Shown piece after piece: positions 59,230 to 64,000 of a stretch of DNA of 64,000 nt. Position numbers and translations under genes: made by a program. The number at the start of each line of letters is the position of its first letter. Within the stretch, counting starts at the first letter, position 1. Below the pieces are notes generated by a model, which made no database searches, was not told the DNA's origin, and saw nothing but the letters and a program-made list of their open reading frames with translations. Origin of the DNA: B46-G9 sp964581175 (GTDB lineage: Bacteria > Desulfobacterota > DSM-4660 > Desulfatiglandales > Desulfatiglandaceae); contig CAZONI010000002.1 of assembly GCA_964581175.1 (NCBI GenBank), forward strand, positions 1 through 64,000, given 5' to 3'.

Positions 59230-60054
59230 ATGGAAAGAGATAAACAAGCCAAATTACGAATTGATAAGGTCTCACTCAGGTTCGGCGGTGTCACTGCCCT
59301 CAATGAGGTGAGCCTGGAAGTCAGGAACAATGAGATTCTGGCCATTATCGGGCCGAATGGCGCCGGGAAGACCGCCCTCCTCAACAGCATCAGTGGCTTC
59401 TATAGGCCCCAAGAAGGGGAGATATACCATGACGGGCAGAGAGTTACCCGGATGCGCCCGGATAAGCTTGCCAAACGCGGCATCGCGAGAACCTTTCAGA
59501 ATATAGAGCTTTACAGTGGGTTAAGCACTCAAGATAACATTATGGCCGCCCGACACGTGCGCATGAAGCAGAATTTTATCACGGGCGCGCTGTACCTCGG
59601 CTGGGCTCTGAAGGAGGAAATCAAGCATCGGCAAACCGCAGAGGAGATCATCGATTTTCTGGAGATAGCGTCCATTCGAAAGAAGGTGGTCGGCATTCTT
59701 CCTTACGGGATGCAGAAGAGGGTGGAGTTGGGAAGGGCATTGGCCCTGGAGCCGAATGTACTGCTTCTTGACGAGCCTATGGCGGGGATGAATCAGGAGG
59801 AAAAGGAGGATATCGCGCGGTTCATCCTCGATATATTTGAAGGTCAAGGGGCCACCTATCCCGACACACCCGTGCTGAGGGATGGGATCCGCTCCATCAT
59901 CCTTGTCGAACATGACATGGGAGTTGTTATGGACATTGCGGACAGGATTGTCGTGCTGGATTTTGGACGCAAGATTGCCGAGGGGACCCCGGACGAAATT
60001 AAGATGAACCCCGAGGTTATCAGTGCTTACCTGGGTCAGGAAAAACAGGGGTAG
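59230..60054 (+). CDS. livG: LivG-type ABC ATPase (second Liv transporter)
   Basis: The 274-residue ATPase has Walker A GPNGAGKT near residues 39-46, LivG markers ARTFQNIELYSGLSTQDNIM, signature LPYGMQKRVELGRAL (a common LivG variant), Walker B VLLLDEPMAGMN and switch LVEHDMGVVMDIADRIVVLD. An insertion between Walker B and the switch (GQGATYPDTPVLRDGIRSI) makes it longer than the first LivG. The signature here retains the glycine, unlike the LivG-type ATPase at 48784-49521. It lies 71 bp after the ligase gene. Confidence 0.92.
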   Translation: MERDKQAKLRIDKVSLRFGGVTALNEVSLEVRNNEILAIIGPNGAGKTALLNSISGFYRPQEGEIYHDGQRVTRMRPDKLAKRGIARTFQNIELYSGLSTQDNIMAARHVRMKQNFITGALYLGWALKEEIKHRQTAEEIIDFLEIASIRKKVVGILPYGMQKRVELGRALALEPNVLLLDEPMAGMNQEEKEDIARFILDIFEGQGATYPDTPVLRDGIRSIILVEHDMGVVMDIADRIVVLDFGRKIAEGTPDEIKMNPEVISAYLGQEKQG

Positions 60055-60065
60055 TTGAGAGAAAA

Positions 60066-60860
60066 ATGCTAAGAGTAAATGGTATTGAAGTGGTCTACAT
60101 GAGTGTTATTCAGGTGCTGCACGGCGTATCGTTTGAGGTGGGTGACAGCCGAATCGTTGCCCTGCTCGGCGCCAATGGTGCAGGAAAGACTACCACGCTA
60201 AAGGCCATATCAGGAATGCTCAAGACAGAAGTGGGAGAGGTAACGCACGGCAGCATCGATTTTGACGGCAAAAGGATTGACCATTTCGGTCCCGAGGATA
60301 TCGCTTCAATGGGCATAAGCCAGGTTATGGAGGGAAGACGGGTGCTTGAGCACCTCAGTGTGGAAGAAAACCTGCTGGTGGGGGCCTACCGCCGCAAAGA
60401 CCGTGCCGGAGTCAAGAAAGACCTGGGTATGGTGTTTGACTACTTCCCCAACATTAGACCCCTCAGTCGCCGGATAAGCGGCTACCTGTCCGGGGGCGAA
60501 CAGCAGATGGTCGTGATCGGGCGGGCACTCATGGCTCGTCCCAGGCTCATGCTTCTGGATGAACCTTCTCTCGGTCTTGCCCCGCTGATGGTCAAAGAAA
60601 TCTATGAAATTATCCGGGGAATCAATGAGGAGCGAGAGATGTCGATGCTTCTAGTGGAGCAGAATGCCAGGGCTGCCCTCGGCATCGCGCATTATGGGTA
60701 TATTATGGAGCATGGCAAGGTGGTTATGGAGAGTCCCGCTGAGACGCTGCGGGATAATGAAGAGGTACGGGAATTCTACATGGGGCTGTCGGCTGTAGGG
60801 TCCAAAAAGAGCTATCGCGAAGTGAAGCACTACCGGCGAAGGAAGAGGTGGCTTGTATAG
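60066..60860 (+). CDS. livF: LivF-type ABC ATPase (second Liv transporter)
   Basis: The 264-residue ATPase has Walker A GANGAGKT (about residues 36-43), LivF markers GISQVMEGRRVLEHLSVEEN, signature LSGGEQQM, Walker B LMLLDEPSLGLAP and switch LVEQNARAALGIAHYGYIME. A basic C-terminal tail (SYREVKHYRRRKRW) extends past the usual end. It begins 11 bp after livG, ends shortly before the long-chain ligase gene, and is probably translationally linked to it. Confidence 0.92.
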   Translation: MLRVNGIEVVYMSVIQVLHGVSFEVGDSRIVALLGANGAGKTTTLKAISGMLKTEVGEVTHGSIDFDGKRIDHFGPEDIASMGISQVMEGRRVLEHLSVEENLLVGAYRRKDRAGVKKDLGMVFDYFPNIRPLSRRISGYLSGGEQQMVVIGRALMARPRLMLLDEPSLGLAPLMVKEIYEIIRGINEEREMSMLLVEQNARAALGIAHYGYIMEHGKVVMESPAETLRDNEEVREFYMGLSAVGSKKSYREVKHYRRRKRWLV

Positions 60861-60877
60861 AAGAAGGACATGGAAAG

Positions 60878-62803
60878 ATGACTGCGGAGATAGAGCAGGA
60901 TTATAGCGAAAAGGGTGACACGTGGCCCAAGGTGCTCAGATCCAACTATGAGAAGTATGGCGACAACCGCAAAGCCATGCGCTACAAATACTATGGCATC
61001 TGGCAGCCTTGCACCTGGAAGGATTATTATCTCGGTGTCAAATATCTCGCACTCGGTTTACTCTCCCTCGGCTTTGAACCGGGAGACAAGGTGCTCATCA
61101 TTGGGGATAATGCCCCGCAGTGGTATTACGCCGAGCTGGCCGCCCAGGCCAACCATGGCGCTTCGGTGGGATTGTATTCAGATTCAATTTCAAGGGAGAT
61201 AAAATACGTTGCCGAGAATTCCGAGGTCGGATTTGCCATAGCCCAGGATCAGGAGCAGGTTGACAAGATCCTCCGGATAAGGGACGAGCTTCCTCTGCTC
61301 AAAAAGATTATTTTCTGGAACTATAAGGGGCTTGCTCACTACGATGCCCCAATTTTGATGGCCTATGGTGACGTTCTGAAACTGGGGGAAGAATATGAAG
61401 CGGAACACCCCGCACGTTTTGAGCAGAATGTGGAGGCCGGCAAGGCAGACGATGTCTGCGCCATCGTTTATACATCGGGAACCAGCGGGGATACGCCCAA
61501 AGGGGCCGTCCATACCTACAAAACCATGAGGGCGGCTGCGAACTATCTTTTGCGTCTCGACCCATGGCATCAGGATGATAATGTTCTCCCCTATCTACCC
61601 CCGGCCGGGATGACCGAGCAATGGTTTGGCATTGGTTGCCACCTGCTGTCGGCCAACACCCTCAACTTCGCCGAAGCGCCGGAAACCCAGCAGCGGGATA
61701 CGAGAGATACAGGTCCGAGCATAGTATACAACGGGGCTCGAATATGGGAGGGCCAGGCTGCTACGGCGGAGGCGCACATTCTTGGCGCTGATGCCGTAAA
61801 GAAATTTGTTTTTCGCCTGCTCATGCCAATCGGCAATAACAGGGCCGATCTCAGGTACAAAAAACAGGAACCGGGCCTGTTCCGGAAAATTCTTTACGCC
61901 CTGGCTGATATAGCCCTTTTCAGACCCATCAGAAAGAGCCTCGGACTCTCAAATGCCAGGATCTGCTACAGCACCGACGCCATGCTGAGCCCGGACGCCG
62001 TCAGGTTCTATCATGCTCTGAATCTTCCCCTCAAGAGCCTGTACGGGTCAACAGAAGGTGGGACTGTAACCGGCGCGGCAAATGACGATATCCGTATAGA
62101 AACCGTAGGTCCTGCCCACAGAGGGACTGATGTGAGAGTCACCGATGCGGGTGAACTCATTTACCGGCAGCCCGGTCTCTTTGTCGGGTACTATAAGGAT
62201 CCAGATAAGACTGCCGAGGTGCTCAGAGAGGGCTGGTTTTACAGCGGAGACAGTGGGTACGTGACGGAGGACGGGCACATTGTGCTTGTGGAAAGGCTCA
62301 AGGATCTTATCGAGCTGGACAATGGCGATACCCTGGCGCCCCAGACTATGGAAAGCCGGCTCAGGTTCAGCTCCTATATCAAGGACGCCTGGGTAGTGGC
62401 CGGTCCGGAAAGAACTTCCATTTCGGCGATTATCGTCATTAACTATGATAACGCCAGCAGGTGGGCCGGACAAAAGAGGGTCGCGTTTACTTCTTTTGCC
62501 GAACTTTCCCAGGCACCGGAGGTTTATGAGCTGGTGAAGGAGGAAATCACCAGAGTCAACCGCACGATGCCCCACGGTTTACGGGTGAGGAAGTTCGTTA
62601 ATCTCCATAAGGAACTCGATCCTGACGAGGGAGAATTAACCAGAACCAGGAAATTGAGAAGAGCATTTCTTCAAGAACGCTACAGTGACCTTATTGACGC
62701 CATCTACAGTGAGAAGACCGAGGTGACGCTTGAGGCTTCGGTCGGATACCCTGATGGGAGGAAGGGAAACACAATGACGACGATTCACATCGAATCTATT
62801 TAA
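60878..62803 (+). CDS. Long-chain-type AMP-forming acyl-CoA synthetase
   Basis: This 641-residue synthetase is larger than the other two ligases and of the long-chain (FadD15/ACSL-like) architecture. P-loop is IVYTSGTSGDTPKGAVHTYK (about 199-218). It continues with LPYLPPAGMTEQWFGIGCHL, an insertion rich in charged residues, SLYGSTEGGTVTGAANDD, FYSGDSGYVTEDGHIVLVER and LKDLIELDNGDTLAPQTMES. The C-terminal part contains FVNLHKELDPDEGELTRTRK. The substrate is unknown. It lies between the livF and livH genes of the second Liv operon, a position that ties acid activation to transport. The ATG at 60878 has AAGGA upstream; an earlier GTG/TTG-type start at 60848 overlaps livF. Confidence 0.88.
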   Translation: MTAEIEQDYSEKGDTWPKVLRSNYEKYGDNRKAMRYKYYGIWQPCTWKDYYLGVKYLALGLLSLGFEPGDKVLIIGDNAPQWYYAELAAQANHGASVGLYSDSISREIKYVAENSEVGFAIAQDQEQVDKILRIRDELPLLKKIIFWNYKGLAHYDAPILMAYGDVLKLGEEYEAEHPARFEQNVEAGKADDVCAIVYTSGTSGDTPKGAVHTYKTMRAAANYLLRLDPWHQDDNVLPYLPPAGMTEQWFGIGCHLLSANTLNFAEAPETQQRDTRDTGPSIVYNGARIWEGQAATAEAHILGADAVKKFVFRLLMPIGNNRADLRYKKQEPGLFRKILYALADIALFRPIRKSLGLSNARICYSTDAMLSPDAVRFYHALNLPLKSLYGSTEGGTVTGAANDDIRIETVGPAHRGTDVRVTDAGELIYRQPGLFVGYYKDPDKTAEVLREGWFYSGDSGYVTEDGHIVLVERLKDLIELDNGDTLAPQTMESRLRFSSYIKDAWVVAGPERTSISAIIVINYDNASRWAGQKRVAFTSFAELSQAPEVYELVKEEITRVNRTMPHGLRVRKFVNLHKELDPDEGELTRTRKLRRAFLQERYSDLIDAIYSEKTEVTLEASVGYPDGRKGNTMTTIHIESI

Positions 62804-62814
62804 GGAGCTGGCTG

Positions 62815-63702
62815 ATGGCCTTCTTTCTGCAATTGATAATAACCGGTTTTGCCCAAGGCATGGTCTATGCCCTGATCGCAATCGGTTTTGTGATCATCCT
62901 CAAATGCTCTGAGGTGTTCAACATTGCCCAGGGACACTTTGTGTTGATCGGTGGGTACCTGGGGTATACTTTCCTGTTACCCTGCGGTCTTCCCATATGG
63001 GCCGCCCTCGGAGCGGCGATAGGCACGGCGATCATAATGGGCTTATTGATTGAACGCCTTATCCTGCGCCCTCTTCTGGGTGCGCCGGTACTCGCGGTAA
63101 TTATGGCGACCATAGCCCTCGCTACGATATTGGGAGGACTAGCAACGTTGCTCTGGGGCGCCCAATATAAGGCTTACCATGGATTGCTGCCGACAATAAC
63201 CCTGAAGGTGGGCGCAATATCCATACCTTCGGAATCTTTGATCGGACTTATCGTGTCTATTGTTTGTGTGACGGTACTCATGCTTCTCTTTCGGTATACC
63301 AAGATCGGGCTCGCAATGAGGGCCACTGCCGAGGATCTGCAGGTCGTGCAGAGTGTCGGAATCCGGGCGACCACAGTCTATGCCGTCTCATGGGTCATTG
63401 CCTGCGTTGTCGGCGTGATCGGCGGCATCCTCCTGGCCGGTGTTTCCGGCGCGAACATGGAACTCGCAGATGTCGGCCTTAAGGCTTTTGCAGTCGTCCT
63501 GCTGGGAGGGGTAGACTCCGTCGGCGGGGCAATTATCGCCGGGATAATTCTGGGAATGCTGGAAAATGTCGCAGCAGGGTACCTGGACCCGCTGTTGCCC
63601 GGGGGAGGACTGGCGCAGGTATTCCCGTTTATTGTCATGATCATTGTACTCATCTTCAGGCCGTACGGACTTTTCGGCCAGGCCAGGATAGAGAGGGTTT
63701 AA
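62815..63702 (+). CDS. livH: LivH-type ABC transporter permease (second Liv transporter)
   Basis: The 295-residue permease has about eight helices and LivH hallmarks: GFAQGMVYALIAIGFVIILK, EVFNIAQGHFVLIGGYLGY, RYTKIGLAMRATAEDLQVVQ with SVGIRATTVYAVSW in the cytoplasmic loop, and LKAFAVVLLGGVDSVGGAII near the end. It forms the channel with the LivM-type protein that starts 4 bp after its stop. AAGGAG lies 7 bases before the ATG. No binding-protein gene has appeared by the window edge, so it presumably follows the livM gene. Confidence 0.92.
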   Translation: MAFFLQLIITGFAQGMVYALIAIGFVIILKCSEVFNIAQGHFVLIGGYLGYTFLLPCGLPIWAALGAAIGTAIIMGLLIERLILRPLLGAPVLAVIMATIALATILGGLATLLWGAQYKAYHGLLPTITLKVGAISIPSESLIGLIVSIVCVTVLMLLFRYTKIGLAMRATAEDLQVVQSVGIRATTVYAVSWVIACVVGVIGGILLAGVSGANMELADVGLKAFAVVLLGGVDSVGGAIIAGIILGMLENVAAGYLDPLLPGGGLAQVFPFIVMIIVLIFRPYGLFGQARIERV

Positions 63703-63705
63703 CCA

Positions 63706-64000
63706 GTGGGCTCACGCACAGGAACCTTTCATGAAAACTATGCCCAGGATATGGCTGTTTTTCGCTCCGGGCTGCAGTGGGGAATAGCAGTTGCCTTTCT
63801 CGTCCTGCTGTTCACCTCCCCGTTCTTCTGCAGCGACAGGGTCCTGACCATTCTCACCATGATGGGTATTGCGGTCATAAGCGTCCACGGGCTCAATATT
63901 CTGACCGGATACTGCGGCCAAATTTCCATTGGGCATGCCGGCTTTATGGCAGTGGGGGGGTATACCTCTGCCATTTTGTCCGCCAGGCTCGGCCTGCCGT
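63706..64000 (+). CDS. livM: LivM-type ABC transporter permease, partial (C-terminus outside window)
   Basis: Only the first 98 residues are in the window. A GTG at 63706, 4 bp after the livH stop, opens a frame with a hydrophobic helix at about residues 24-45 (GIAVAFLVLLFTSPFFC). It then reads TILTMMGIAVISVHGLNILT and GYCGQISIGHAGFMAVGGYT, the characteristic LivM motif. The frame continues off the right edge without a stop. An AGAGGG site lies about 8 bases upstream of the GTG. Confidence 0.85.
   Translation, partial: MGSRTGTFHENYAQDMAVFRSGLQWGIAVAFLVLLFTSPFFCSDRVLTILTMMGIAVISVHGLNILTGYCGQISIGHAGFMAVGGYTSAILSARLGLP

Overview
The window looks like a chromosomal stretch from an anaerobic Gram-negative bacterium, most likely a Desulfobacterota (former Deltaproteobacteria) lineage of the syntrophic or sulfate-reducing type. 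This is inferred from gene content: a Kdo transferase and an outer-membrane barrel (LPS-type envelope), corrinoid methyltransferases with a ferredoxin-type reductive activator, many acyl-CoA ligases and Liv-type ABC transporters, and indirect Asn/Gln-tRNA synthesis (GatA, GatB and an AspRS-GatC fusion). No rRNA, tRNA, phage, CRISPR array or intact insertion sequence was recognised.

Positions 1-7,000 are mostly minus strand: a partial LytS-type sensor kinase, an outer-membrane barrel, a LolA-like periplasmic protein, an FtsX/LolD-type ABC exporter with a 45-residue leader ORF, an Fsr-type MFS exporter and a small DUF3135-like protein. Positions 7,750-14,240 hold a peptide/nickel-type ABC transporter operon (two permeases, binding protein, two ATPases) with an acetamidase/formamidase gene inside it. 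Positions 14,400-18,000 carry a SEC-C mini-protein and a biotin regulon (birA, bioY, ECF ATPase, ECF T component) behind a near-perfect BirA operator. Positions 18,200-24,100 hold cheX, an NRDE protein, a CoA-transferase/GNAT fusion, a CDF metal transporter and waaA.

Positions 24,070-29,150 are a compact transamidation operon in which aspartyl-tRNA synthetase is fused to GatC. Positions 29,500-36,200 are a nitrogen-control block: a sigma-54 promoter, glnA with an adenylylation tyrosine, an intrinsic terminator, an unusually long glnE with an ACT-like N-terminal extension, and a GAF-ANTAR antiterminator protein.

Positions 36,300-64,000 form a catabolic island: two paralogous FCD/GntR regulators, a LuxR-type regulator, three acyl-CoA ligases, an aryl-alcohol-type dehydrogenase, an aldehyde dehydrogenase, a MoaF-like protein, an SDR, one complete and one window-truncated Liv transporter, a double-rhodanese lipoprotein, and a four-gene corrinoid methyl-transfer module (corrinoid protein, UroD-like methyltransferase, RamA-like activator, methyl-H4folate methyltransferase). 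The gene set would suit uptake, oxidation, CoA activation and demethylation of small aromatic or methylated compounds, but the substrate is not readable from sequence.

Non-coding structure is notable. There is a 195-bp nested palindromic repeat (two full copies and a half copy), a 36-bp dyad repeat in three intergenic regions, a compound hairpin element near 55.4 kb, and a duplication scar around the second GntR gene that contains decayed ends of its two neighbours.
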